Both the position numbers and the translations under genes were made by a program. 52,106 nt of DNA from Methylobacterium sp. E-066 (GTDB lineage: Bacteria; Pseudomonadota; Alphaproteobacteria; Rhizobiales; Beijerinckiaceae), in NCBI RefSeq assembly GCF_022829635.1, contig NZ_JAKSYO010000044.1, forward strand, positions 1-52,106, written 5' to 3'. Shown in pieces: positions 9,061-17,693 of this stretch. Under the pieces are notes generated by a model, which saw only the letters and a list, made by a program, of their open reading frames with translations, ran no database searches and was not told the origin of the DNA. How positions within the stretch are numbered: the stretch's first letter is position 1; each line of letters opens with the position of its first letter.

Positions 9061-9571
9061 CCTATTCGGTGCCTTGTTGCATGGTCCCCGGATGAGGTGG
9101 CGCGGGTCGATCCTGAACCGATCTGGATGTTTGATCCAGGCTTGACAGAGGGTCTGGAACGGGGTCTTCCAACGGAGCGCCTTGAGGCGCTTGGCGAAGT
9201 TGTAGGCCGTGACGAAGGTCAGGACGTGCGCCTTCAGGCTCTCCAGATTTTCGTATTGGAAGACCTTGACGGTCGCATCCCCGCCTTCGTGAGGGCAGGC
9301 ACTTGATCGTCCGGTTCATGGGCTCGGCTTGGCCATTGGTCCAGGGATGGTATGGCTTGGTCAGACGATGCTCGATGCCGTGCTCGATGCAGACGCGATC
9401 GAAGATATGCGGTCCGAGGAACTGGCGGCTTGGCCCGGTCCTATTCGTGGGGAGATCGGCGAATGCCATTCCGTTGTCCACGCGGCGTCGTTCGGGCGCT
9501 GCCGTGAAGAACTCCTGCCACAGTGCATCCTCCGCCTGACGCGTCAGGATCGATGATGCACCATCACACAC
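9061..9571 (-). pseudogene. IS481-type transposase remnant, frameshifted
   Basis: The minus strand encodes the C-terminal half of an integrase-core transposase: DNGMAFADLP, then IEHRLTKPYHPWTNGQAE and MNRTIK. After MNRTIK the reading frame breaks, and the expected continuation (DATVKVFQYENLESLKAH through TAYNFAKRLKALRWKTP to IRGPCNKAP) is found in another frame up to 9061. The break looks like an insertion of about 22 bases near 9275-9300. The N-terminal half and the terminal repeats are missing. This is an inactive relic, consistent with repeated insertion into this part of the plasmid. Confidence 0.85.
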
Positions 9572-9679
9572 CGGGACTACACAGTTAGGGTCTGCGAGCG
9601 GGCGGAATGACGAACGCAGATCCGATAGGTCCAGACGTCTTGCCGCCGCGCTCGCATACGACCGGGGGTCTTGTTGAGT

Positions 9680-10147
9680 TCAGGCCGCAGACTGCTGCGC
9701 TGGAGCATTGATGCGTTGCTCAGGCCGGATCAGGGCAGCCATCAGTTTCATCGCAGCTGCAGCGGCATCGGCGAGTTCGGTCTCGTGCTCGACCCGGTCA
9801 AGCAGCGCTCCGGCGTCTGCGTCTGGGACTAGGTGGCTCATTGGCCACTCGCCAAATGCCGGTTCCAGAACGGGTCCGCACTCGACGACCTCGACGCTGG
9901 TGTGGCGCAGATCACAGCAGATCCGATCGAAGATCGCCTCTATGGCAGCCGTTGGGCCCTCCAGGGCTTGCACGAAGAAGAGCCGCGTGAACATCAGCGC
10001 GCCCGTGACCCCGGCTTCGGCGTTCCTACGCCGCGACACGGCCAAGATGGCGTCGATCGCCTGCCGCACGTCCTCACGGGTGCCCTTGATCGCGCTGCGG
10101 CTGCGATAAACCAACCGAAACAGGTCGGCATTGCCCGGCGGGTTCAT
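9680..10147 (-). CDS. Short BLUF blue-light photoreceptor, partner of the upstream GGDEF-EAL protein
   Basis: This 155-residue protein has a BLUF (FAD, blue light) domain at residues 8-105 and a short helical tail. The photocycle residues are all present: Tyr14 in RLVYRS, Asn42 in RRRNAE, Gln60 in FVQALEG, and Trp101 and Met103 in GEWPMS. Its ATG overlaps the stop of the MHYT-GGDEF-EAL gene (ATGA, 10144-10147), so the two are translationally coupled. In Rhodopseudomonas palustris a stand-alone BLUF protein (PapB) binds and controls an EAL phosphodiesterase (PapA), an established precedent. A similar partnership here is inference. Confidence 0.93.
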   Translation of the reverse strand: MNPPGNADLFRLVYRSRSAIKGTREDVRQAIDAILAVSRRRNAEAGVTGALMFTRLFFVQALEGPTAAIEAIFDRICCDLRHTSVEVVECGPVLEPAFGEWPMSHLVPDADAGALLDRVEHETELADAAAAAMKLMAALIRPEQRINAPAQQSAA

Positions 10148-12501
10148 GCGGCCTCGCGCGCGTCAACGAACGACAGGAATTCGGCCAGCGGCAGGGGCCG
10201 GCTGACGTGGTACCCTTGAACCTGATCGCAGCCTTCCGCGGCGCTGAACGCGAACTGCTCGGCCGTTTCCACCCCTTCAACCGTGATCGCCATGCCGAGA
10301 CAGGTCCCCATGGTGATGATGGCCCGAACGATCGCGGCGCTTTCCAGATCGCCCGGTAGCTGGCGAATGAACGACTGGTCGACCTTGATCTTGTCGAACG
10401 GGAAGCGCCGAAGGTAGCTGAGTGAGGAGTAGCCCGTGCCGAAGTCATCCATCGAGATGCTCACGCCCGCCGCCCGCAATCGGGTCAGCGTAGCGAGTGT
10501 GCGCTCCTCGTCTGCCAGGAGGACGCCCTCGGTGATCTCCAGCTCCAGCCGGCTGGCAGGGAGATCGGATGCGGCGAGCGCAGCCTTGACCGTGTCGGCG
10601 AGCCGCACGTCCCGGAACTGAGCGGGCGAAAGGTTGACGGCGACCCGGATGTGCGCCGGCCAACGCGCTGCCTGAGCGCACGCCGTGCGCAGCACCCACT
10701 GTCCCAGGGGGCCGATGAGACCCGTCTCCTCGGCCAATGGGATGAAGTCGGCGGGGGAGACGAGGCCGCGCTCGGGATGACGCCAACGCACCAGCGCCTC
10801 TGCTGCGGTGATACGTCCGGAGCGGGCATCGACGAGCGGTTGGTAGTATAGCTCGAACTCCTGAACGGTGATGGCGCGCCGCAGATCGGCCTCCAACCCG
10901 CGCCGGGCCTGCATGCGCGCATCGAGCGCAGGCTCGAACCTGCGGAACGTGCCCTTGCCATCCGCCTTGGCCTTGTACAGCGCGAGGTCTGCGTTGCGCA
11001 GTAGTTGGTCAGGTTCAACGCCGTCGATCGGTGCGAGCGCTGCGCCGACAGAGGCGCCGACATTGACGAGCTGGCCATCGATCAGAAATGGACGGCCGAT
11101 GAGTTCGACGATGTTCGACGCCAGCGCGTGTGTCGCTTCCGGACCGGCGACATCGATCTGCAGGACGGCGAACTCGTCGCCGCCGAGACGTGCGACGAGG
11201 TCGTGCTCGCCCAGCGCTGCCTTGAGACGCTCGGCTGCTTTTCGAAGCAGCATGTCGCCGAGGCCGTGTCCGAGGGTATCGTTCACCAGCTTGAACCGGT
11301 CGAGGTCGAGCATTAGGACCGCGAAGGCGCGGCCGTGCTCTCGATACGACGCGGCGTGAAGCGCGACCAAATCGTGGAAATGGGCACGGTTTGGCAGACC
11401 GGTCAGCGCGTCGGAGAAGGCGAGCGTGCGTATCCTGGACTCGGTCTGCAGACGCTCCCGTTGATCGCGGATGGCCAGCACGGTCTGGCGCTTGCCGCCG
11501 AGCGGGACTTCGCTGCGCAGAACGCGCACGGGCACGCGTTGACCGTCGGCGCCGACCAACTCCGCTTCCCGCTCCTCGCGCTCCGGGAGCGTCGAGATGG
11601 TAAGGCCAGGAAGCAGGGCAGATAGGCTGCGGCCGACCAGTTCGGCCGTGTCGAGGCCCGACAACAGCTCCAGGCTTCGGTTGGCCGTCGTGATCACCTC
11701 CCCTTCGCAGACAGCCAAACCTTCGACGGCGAGGTTCGCCAACTCGCGCAGGCGTTCCTGATCTCGCCGCGCCTGAGCCCTGGCGTTCAGGGTCAAACGT
11801 AGCCCAACCACGGCCAGGGCCAGTAGGCCGAGCGAAACACTTGCCACGACGGGCGCGATCACCTCGGGCGGAACCGCCTGGGGCGGGAGCGGATGTTCGG
11901 GATCGAAGGTCAGCGTCATGGCCGCCATCCCGCAGAAATGCAGGACGCCGATCGCGACGACCAAGAGGGGCGCTGCAGCCCGGCGCAGGTCGCGGCGACG
12001 CTCCCCAGCGACGACTATGGCCGCACCGAACATGAGGATGCTCGCCGGTACAGACACAGCCACCAGAGGCATGTCCCAGGTGACAGTGCCCGCGACGAGG
12101 TAGGCGCTCTCTCCGAGGTAATGCAGCGTGGTGATGCTGACGCCGAGAACGAGGCCGGCGAGGAGGCGCCGGATCCGATTGCGTTGACCGATCGCGAGGG
12201 CGACGCTGACCCCGATCCCCGCGACAGCCATCAGGAGCGAGAATGCAGTCAGAGTCGGCTCGAACCCGGAAGGCATGCCAGGCTGGTAGGCCAGCAACGC
12301 GATCATGTGGGTAGCCCAGGCAGTGCAGCCCGAAGCAATTACGCTGGCGCCGCCCCAGAGACGAGCCGCACGCCCTTCCGAGCGCGCCGCATGGGTCGCG
12401 ACGGTGAACGAGCCGTAGACGCCGACGACACAGACCCCTGCGGCGAGCAGGATTAGCTGGTGATCGTGCGCCTGAGTGAGGCACGTGTAGACGGACTGCA
12501 T
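10144..12501 (-). CDS. MHYT-GGDEF-EAL integral membrane c-di-GMP protein
   Basis: The N-terminal seven-helix MHYT sensor covers about residues 15-240, with its His motifs as ATHMIAL, LHYLGE and LHFCGM. MHYT domains are thought to bind metal and sense a diatomic gas or redox state. A short PAS-like segment follows, then GGDEF and EAL. GGDEF is intact, but the inhibitory RxxD is replaced by GEHD, so product feedback may be lost. The EAL residues (EAL, NLSPAQF, DDFGTGYSS, KVDQSF, VEGVET) are all present. Start ATG 12501 is favoured by GGAG seven bases upstream; a TTG at 12522 would add seven residues. It is co-transcribed with the BLUF gene downstream. Confidence 0.93.
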   Translation of the reverse strand: MQSVYTCLTQAHDHQLILLAAGVCVVGVYGSFTVATHAARSEGRAARLWGGASVIASGCTAWATHMIALLAYQPGMPSGFEPTLTAFSLLMAVAGIGVSVALAIGQRNRIRRLLAGLVLGVSITTLHYLGESAYLVAGTVTWDMPLVAVSVPASILMFGAAIVVAGERRRDLRRAAAPLLVVAIGVLHFCGMAAMTLTFDPEHPLPPQAVPPEVIAPVVASVSLGLLALAVVGLRLTLNARAQARRDQERLRELANLAVEGLAVCEGEVITTANRSLELLSGLDTAELVGRSLSALLPGLTISTLPEREEREAELVGADGQRVPVRVLRSEVPLGGKRQTVLAIRDQRERLQTESRIRTLAFSDALTGLPNRAHFHDLVALHAASYREHGRAFAVLMLDLDRFKLVNDTLGHGLGDMLLRKAAERLKAALGEHDLVARLGGDEFAVLQIDVAGPEATHALASNIVELIGRPFLIDGQLVNVGASVGAALAPIDGVEPDQLLRNADLALYKAKADGKGTFRRFEPALDARMQARRGLEADLRRAITVQEFELYYQPLVDARSGRITAAEALVRWRHPERGLVSPADFIPLAEETGLIGPLGQWVLRTACAQAARWPAHIRVAVNLSPAQFRDVRLADTVKAALAASDLPASRLELEITEGVLLADEERTLATLTRLRAAGVSISMDDFGTGYSSLSYLRRFPFDKIKVDQSFIRQLPGDLESAAIVRAIITMGTCLGMAITVEGVETAEQFAFSAAEGCDQVQGYHVSRPLPLAEFLSFVDAREAA

Positions 12502-12789
12502 GGCAAGCTCCGAGGCATCCAACCTAGGCTCAACCGGTTAATTAATGGCGGCGCATCGAACCAAGCTTCCTATATGCGCAGGTCATAAGACTATTTATGC
12601 ACGTCCGAGATTGCCAACATACGTTATATTTATAGATGATTACTTCTCAGTCTGAGGCGGCCCGCATGCGCGTTTGTGCCTCGCTTTTGGATCTCATTTG
12701 CAGGCATGTGGCCGCTGAGGACGCTACTGGACGGTCATGCGTCTGATGGCGTTACCACACGCTCAGGATGCAGATAGCCTTGCTATGAA
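12502..12789. promoter_or_regulatory. Divergent AT-rich promoter region
   Basis: This 290-base spacer separates the leftward MHYT-GGDEF-EAL/BLUF operon from the rightward LOV-like gene. It is AT-rich between about 12535 and 12650 and has no gene. Divergent promoters are expected here, and shared control of the two units is plausible. No specific operator was recognised. Confidence 0.45.
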
Positions 12790-13269
12790 ATGACGGCCTT
12801 CGAACTCATCCGCGCCCTGGCTCACGATGCCAACGTCGGCATCATCATCACCGACGTGATGATCGACCCACCCGGCCCGACGATCCTCTACGCCAACCCC
12901 GCTTTCGGGCGCCTCGTCAAACGCGACCTGAGTGACATCATCGGACAAAGCCCGCGCTTCATGCAGGGCAAGGAGACGCGACGGGAGACGCTCGACACCT
13001 TCCATCGTGCCCTAGCGACCGGTGAACGCTTCCACGGCTACCTGACCAACTACCGTGCCGACGGCACCAAGTACCGGGCCGAGATCGACTGCCGGCCGCT
13101 GTGCGCCGCCGATGGTCGGATTGAGAACTTCGTCTCGTTCGAACGCGAGGTCCTCCGCCGAATTGGGCGCCCCGCCATTAGCGCGGCCGGGCGCTACGAA
13201 CTCACTGCCTCAAGCAACGATGCGTTAACCGGCACGCTGCGCAACCTCGCGATCTTCGAGCACGCGTAA
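12790..13269 (+). CDS. LOV-like PAS protein lacking the photoactive cysteine
   Basis: This 159-residue single-domain protein aligns by eye with LOV domains: ILYANPAFGRL, then GQSPRFMQG, LTNYRADGTKY and NFVSFEREV. In true LOV domains the second segment reads GxNCRFLQ and supplies the cysteine that bonds flavin. Here that position is proline and the preceding Asn is Ser. The conserved Gln of the last strand is replaced by Glu. The domain therefore cannot form the LOV adduct and may bind another ligand, or flavin for redox sensing. A short C-terminal tail carries no output domain, so it must act through a partner. It is divergent from the MHYT/BLUF operon. Confidence 0.85.
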   Translation: MTAFELIRALAHDANVGIIITDVMIDPPGPTILYANPAFGRLVKRDLSDIIGQSPRFMQGKETRRETLDTFHRALATGERFHGYLTNYRADGTKYRAEIDCRPLCAADGRIENFVSFEREVLRRIGRPAISAAGRYELTASSNDALTGTLRNLAIFEHA

Positions 13270-13504
13270 GTTGTATTATTTTTGATAACGGAAGCGTAAT
13301 TACTCAAATCGAGATCTGAAATCAGTCTCTCTGAGGCGACTACATACCGGTCTATTATGGTGTTAAGCGATAAATAACGCTTGTCGCGCAGTGTTGCCGC
13401 AAGCGGTGATACACCTGGATAGCGCATCAGCGGGCCGCATTCCCCTAACCGCCGACCTCCCGATCCGCTGTCGAGCTGCCTCAACGATCTCGGGGGAAAA
13501 GACC

Positions 13505-14989
13505 ATGTTCCGTGGAATGCAGAGGCATGCGGATCACGCGGCCAAGCTCGATGCCTTGGATCGCTCGCAGGCCGTCATCGAGTTCCAGCCCGATGGCACC
13601 ATCCTCACCGCCAATGCCAACTTCCTGACGGCGATGGGCTACACGCTCCCGGAGGTGCAGGGCCAGCACCACGAGATGTTCGTCGGGGCGGATTATCGCG
13701 ATAGCGCTGAGTACCGCGCTTTGTGGGACGGGCTGCGCCGAGGCACCTTCCAGTCCGCCGAGTTCAAGCGTGTCGCCAAGGGCGGTCGAACTGTCTGGAT
13801 CCAGGCGAGCTACAACCCGGTGCTCGATCGCGCCGGCCATGTCGTGAAGGTCGTCAAGTTCGCCTCCGACGTCACCGCGCAGAAGCTGCGGCTGCTCGAT
13901 CTCGACGGCCAGCTCGCCGCCCCGCACCGCTCGCAGGCGGTGATCGCCTTTGATACGAACGGCACGATCCTCGACGCCAACCAGAACTTCCTCGACGCGG
14001 TCGGCTACCGGCTCAACGAGATCCGGGGGCGTCATCACAGCCTGTTCGTAGATGCGACCGAGCGGGCGGGAGCGGCTTACCAAGGTTTTTGGAGCCGGCT
14101 CGGTCGTGGCGAGTTCGTTTCGGGTGAGTTCAAGCGCATCGCCAAGGGTGGTCGTGAGACTTGGATGCAAGCGACCTACAACCCGATCACCGACGCGGAC
14201 GGCGCCGTACTCAAGGTGGTGAAGTTCGCCGCCGACATCACCGCCCAGGTGAGCGAGCGTCAACGCCGGGCCGAGGCACAGCGAACCATCGGAGCGGACC
14301 TCGACGCGATCGGCACTGCGGTCGAGGACGTCACCCGGCAGACGGCGGAGGCGGCGGGCACGGTCGGGCAGGTCTCGAACGACATCCAGTGCGTCGCCTC
14401 AGGTGCGGAGGAGCTGTCGGCCTCGGTCGGCGAGATCAGCCAGCAGGTCAGCCACGCCGCGCGGATGGCCGGCGAGGCCGTCGAGCAGGCTCGGCACACC
14501 GGCAGCATCGTGGCGGGCTTGAGCGGGCAGGCGGCGCAGATCTGCGACGTCGTGACGATGATCCAGGGAATCGCCTCTCAGACCAACCTGCTGGCGCTTA
14601 ACGCCACCATCGAGGCAGTCCGAGCGGGCGCGGCGGGCAAGGGCTTTGCCGTGGTGGCGTCCGAGGTCAAGGCTTTGGCCGAGCAGACCGCCAAGGAGAC
14701 TGACCAGATCCGGGTTCAGATCACGGCGACGCAGGCGGTGACGCGTGAGGCGGTCGATGCGATCGGCTCGATCCAGGGCACGATCCGCAAGCTGGATGAG
14801 GTCTCGGCAGCGATCGCGGCGGCGGTGGAGGAGCAATCGGCGGTCACCAGGGAGATGTCGGGCAGCATGCACACGGCCGCCCACGGGGTGACGACAATCG
14901 CCGGCGGTATGGAGGCGATCGCGCGGGCCAGTGAGCAGGTCGATGCGGCCACGCGCCAAGTGCGTGAGGCCGCGCGCGCGGTCGGCTGA
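13505..14989 (+). CDS. Soluble double-PAS methyl-accepting chemotaxis protein, BdlA-like
   Basis: This 494-residue protein has no TM segment. Two closely similar PAS domains (about residues 11-125 and 133-248, both with RGQHH/GRHHSLF-type motifs and an AKGGR turn) are followed by an MCP signalling domain. Its hairpin tip reads [16 protein letters not shown], and the next segment is slightly unusual, with AGAAGKG instead of AGEAGRG. The PAS-PAS-MCP layout is that of Pseudomonas BdlA, which links c-di-GMP to biofilm dispersal; that role is inferred here from the neighbours. ATG 13505 follows a GGGGGAAAAG stretch. It would feed into a chromosomal chemotaxis pathway, as no che genes are on the plasmid. 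Confidence 0.92.
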   Translation: MFRGMQRHADHAAKLDALDRSQAVIEFQPDGTILTANANFLTAMGYTLPEVQGQHHEMFVGADYRDSAEYRALWDGLRRGTFQSAEFKRVAKGGRTVWIQASYNPVLDRAGHVVKVVKFASDVTAQKLRLLDLDGQLAAPHRSQAVIAFDTNGTILDANQNFLDAVGYRLNEIRGRHHSLFVDATERAGAAYQGFWSRLGRGEFVSGEFKRIAKGGRETWMQATYNPITDADGAVLKVVKFAADITAQVSERQRRAEAQRTIGADLDAIGTAVEDVTRQTAEAAGTVGQVSNDIQCVASGAEELSASVGEISQQVSHAARMAGEAVEQARHTGSIVAGLSGQAAQICDVVTMIQGIASQTNLLALNATIEAVRAGAAGKGFAVVASEVKALAEQTAKETDQIRVQITATQAVTREAVDAIGSIQGTIRKLDEVSAAIAAAVEEQSAVTREMSGSMHTAAHGVTTIAGGMEAIARASEQVDAATRQVREAARAVG

Positions 14990-15002
14990 GGGCCCGAGCC
15001 CC

Positions 15003-15323
15003 GTGACTCGCACCGTCATCCCGTTCCGTCGCAGAGGTGACAAGGCATCCGCGCTCGCTACCTTCGACGCTCCTGCAGCAGAACTACTGGCAGACGGTCG
15101 TGCAGCGACCCTGTCGGCGGCACAGTTCGGGGCGATCCTGACGAGATTGCGTGCGCAGCGTGATGAACTCGGCGCGATCTTCGCCGACCTGGAGACGCGG
15201 GCACCGAGCGGCGACACTCGGCTCGACACTATCAACGCAGACCTGAGCGTCGAGGCGAGTAAGGGGCTCGCTCACATCGATTGGCTTATCCAGCATGCCG
15301 AGACGTGCGCCGTGACGCCATGA
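15003..15323 (+). CDS. Hypothetical protein downstream of the chemoreceptor, 106 aa
   Basis: A GTG at 15003, 14 bases after the chemoreceptor stop, opens a 106-residue frame starting VTRTVIPFRRRG. It is predicted to be helical (FGAILTRLRAQRDELGAIFADLE) and has no domain I recognise. The tight spacing and same strand suggest co-transcription with the chemoreceptor gene, where it could be an accessory protein. Coding is likely because of its composition and operon position. Confidence 0.65.
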   Translation: MTRTVIPFRRRGDKASALATFDAPAAELLADGRAATLSAAQFGAILTRLRAQRDELGAIFADLETRAPSGDTRLDTINADLSVEASKGLAHIDWLIQHAETCAVTP

Positions 15324-15364
15324 GGCAGTGACCGGCTGGTCTCAACCGGGGAAAGTCTCAGACC

Positions 15365-15550
15365 GTGGAACCAACCGAGGCGCTCTCCTCCGATCTAATC
15401 CGTGAGCATGCCTACGATCTATGGGGACGACACTATCGGCCTGAGGGCTACGAACTACAGGTCTGGTTTATGGCTGAGCGCGAACTGAAGGTTGGGCGCA
15501 GGGCAAAGGTTGAGCCCAGCGTGGCTACAGAACTGCGTGCGTCTACCTAA
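15365..15550 (+). CDS. DUF2934 family small protein
   Basis: This 61-residue protein contains the DUF2934 signature: IREHAYDLWGRHYRPEGYELQVWFMAERELK (residues 13-43), split here as IREHAYDLWGR and a C-terminal W..AEREL. Members are short, widespread in alphaproteobacteria and of unknown function. The start is a GTG at 15365 with GGGGAAAG about 12 bases upstream. Its end overlaps the convergent diguanylate cyclase remnant by four bases. Confidence 0.75.
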   Translation: MEPTEALSSDLIREHAYDLWGRHYRPEGYELQVWFMAERELKVGRRAKVEPSVATELRAST

Positions 15551-16260
15551 GAGGCGCCGACGACCTGAAGTCCCCACTTCTGTGAAGCAGCCGGGATGTC
15601 CTGTAGCTTCGTACAGCGGGTCTGGTTACGACCACCCGCCTTGGCTTCGTAGAGGGCGCCATCCGCAAGCCGGTACAGGTCCATCAGCGCGGTGATCGCC
15701 GCAGCAGTGGGTACTGCGCTCGCCAGCCCGATGCTCACTGTGACGGCGCCGGCTCCGATACCCGCCGATCCGATCGCCAAGGTGGACACCTCGGCGTGGA
15801 CCTTCTCCGCGATACGTAGGGCACCGGCCTGATCGGTGTCTGGCAGGAGGATGGCGAACTCCTCGCCGCCGATGCGGCTGACGAGATCACGGGGGCGATG
15901 GACGCTGGCCGAGAGGCAACGTGCCAAGCCTTGCAGCACCTCGTCTCCGACCTGATGGCCATAGCGGTCGTTGAAGCGCTTGAAGTGATCGGCATCGACG
16001 ATGAGCAGGGAGAGCGGCCTGCCGCCGCGCCGCGCCTCCTCCCAGGCCCGGGCACCGGCATCCTCGAACGCCCGGCGGTTCGGCAGACGCGTCAGAGCGT
16101 CCGTCAGCGATAGCCTTTCGAGTTCAGCCTGCATCGCTTCGCGGCGGCGCAACTCGCGTCCGAACAGAAGCGACAGCGCGATCGTGACGCCGCACAGCAG
16201 CAGCACGATGCCGCCGATGACCAGCGCCTTCACCCGCCACTCGGCCTCGATCGCGTCCAC
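15547..16260 (-). pseudogene. Diguanylate cyclase (GGEEF), 5'-truncated
   Basis: The remaining 237 residues hold one TM helix (LVIGGIVLLLCGVTIALSLL, near residues 13-32), a linker and a full GGDEF domain. The catalytic GGEEF is intact, with an RPRD inhibitory site five residues before it. The frame stays open upstream to about 16328 and encodes LPLILNVALSVDAIEAEW, the end of a dCache/CHASE-type sensor, but no sensor precedes it. Instead the sequence runs into a PilZ gene in another frame. A deletion probably removed the sensor. Expression from the GTG at 16260 is possible, giving a cyclase without sensory input; it may therefore be a pseudogene or a constitutive remnant. Confidence 0.8.
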
Positions 16261-16280
16261 TGACAGGGCGACGTTGAGGA

Positions 16281-16547
16281 TCAGCGGCAGGTCGCCGAGG
16301 GGGTCGTGCCGATGACGCGCACGGCGAAGTCACAGCTCCCCGCCCACACGACCGAGACCTGAGCAGCTCCGATGTCGCGGATGTTGCAGGTGAGGCGCTC
16401 GTCGACCAACGGCAGCGTTGCCGATCGCAGTCTCAATCCTTCAGACGAGATGTCGACGGTGACCGCGTGGAACTCGGACCCGTCGCGGCGAAGGCACAGG
16501 GCGGGGACGACGACAGGGTGACGTGTGGTGGCTCTTCGTTCGATCAT
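16281..16547 (-). CDS. PilZ-domain c-di-GMP-binding protein, 3' end fused to deletion scar
   Basis: This 88-residue protein has the two c-di-GMP contacts of PilZ domains: RxxxR (R5-ATT-R9) and DxSxxG (DISSEG, residues 32-37). It would be a receptor that relays c-di-GMP levels to a target. The last residues (TTPSATCR) come from sequence that, in the other frame, encodes the end of a lost sensor domain of the adjacent cyclase gene. The natural C-terminus therefore appears to have been cut off by the same deletion. Most of the beta-barrel is present and binding may survive. Confidence 0.8.
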   Translation of the reverse strand: MIERRATTRHPVVVPALCLRRDGSEFHAVTVDISSEGLRLRSATLPLVDERLTCNIRDIGAAQVSVVWAGSCDFAVRVIGTTPSATCR

Positions 16548-16715
16548 GCGCCGAACGCCGTAGCGACAAGGCGAAAGGCACGCACCAGAGTTCCGTTAAA
16601 GCCACTTGTCATGCCTTCCACGACCGCCAGCGCCTTTGGCCCGGGCATATGGCAGACGCGGAACGCGCCATGATCGCGCACACGGCGCTCACCGCGAACG
16701 GCGTTGCTGGTGCGT

Positions 16716-17663
16716 TTAGGCGGCAAGAACGTCTGCAACGTTTTGCAAACGCGCCTGCCCGTTCGGCGGCGTTTCAAACGAACCGACGCGGTGAGCCGCC
16801 GTTTGGACGTCACCAGCTTCCTGGGCCATCGCTGTCGCGAGAAGCTGCGCATGCCCAGCCCAACGATCCCGTTCTACCCGCATGGCATCGAGTTGATCCT
16901 CGCTCGATGCCAAAGCGACTTGCAACGCATCAATCTCGGTCCGTAGATCGCTCGTGCGTTGCCGCTCACTCGCCAGGGCGGCTTTGAGCACATAGAGGGC
17001 AGCGTCAGTCGCCCCCTTCGACGAGCGTTTCACATCGCCGGTGGGGAGGGTTCGTGACCCACCACACTCGACCTCAGCAGTGCGCTTACCGCTCGCCGGT
17101 GATGACATCTGAGTGGCTGCCGCGTCCGGTCGAAGCTGCGCGATTTCTGCTTTCAGTTGCTCGACATCGAGCCCTGTCGGGGGGAGGACCTCAGCCGGCC
17201 CGATCGACGGAGCGGCGACGCGCGAGATCGGCACGCCCTCCTCATCCAACACCAGTTCGTGCAGCATGGCGAACACGGCATCACCGTCCAGCCTGGACAG
17301 GTCGAACCCGCTCTCGGCTGCGAGCCGGCTGAAGTGTGCTTGTCCCCCGGCGGACGCGCCGACGAAGGCCATGGACCAGTTTGCAAAGCTGCGGCTCTCC
17401 GTCGGACCGCACTGAAGAACCGTCACGTCGCCGTGGCGATCATCGCACTGGATCCGCTCAAAGGTTTCTTCGACTCCCTGTCGCGGTCCCTCCAAGACCT
17501 GGGCGAAGGCGCCGGTGTTGAACATCAGCGCGCCGGTCACATCCGACCGAGCGTTATTCCTCTGCGATGCGGCCAGGATCTGCCCGACGGCTGCCGTTAG
17601 CTCGGCCTCCGATCCTTGAAACAAGTTTTTACTGGCGTAGACGAGGCGGTAGAGTTCGCTCAT
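16716..17663 (-). CDS. BLUF photoreceptor with long coiled-coil tail
   Basis: This 315-residue protein has a BLUF domain at residues 3-100 with Tyr9 (RLVYAS), Asn37, Gln55 (FAQVLEG), Trp96 and Met98 (NWSMAF), so the blue-light photocycle residues are complete. The remainder is a linker and a long coiled coil (about residues 218-285, around LASERQRTSDLRTEIDALQ), which suggests dimerisation or a partner contact. It starts 30 bases after the stop of the PAS-GGDEF-EAL gene on the same strand, so the two form an operon. This repeats the arrangement at 9680-12501. Confidence 0.92.
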   Translation of the reverse strand: MSELYRLVYASKNLFQGSEAELTAAVGQILAASQRNNARSDVTGALMFNTGAFAQVLEGPRQGVEETFERIQCDDRHGDVTVLQCGPTESRSFANWSMAFVGASAGGQAHFSRLAAESGFDLSRLDGDAVFAMLHELVLDEEGVPISRVAAPSIGPAEVLPPTGLDVEQLKAEIAQLRPDAAATQMSSPASGKRTAEVECGGSRTLPTGDVKRSSKGATDAALYVLKAALASERQRTSDLRTEIDALQVALASSEDQLDAMRVERDRWAGHAQLLATAMAQEAGDVQTAAHRVGSFETPPNGQARLQNVADVLAA

Positions 17664-17693
17664 AGGATGTCCAATAATTTGTGTGGACTAAGC

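Noticed and set aside
12790..13269. A functional LOV photoreceptor.
   Set aside because: The adduct-forming cysteine is proline, so standard LOV photochemistry is not possible.
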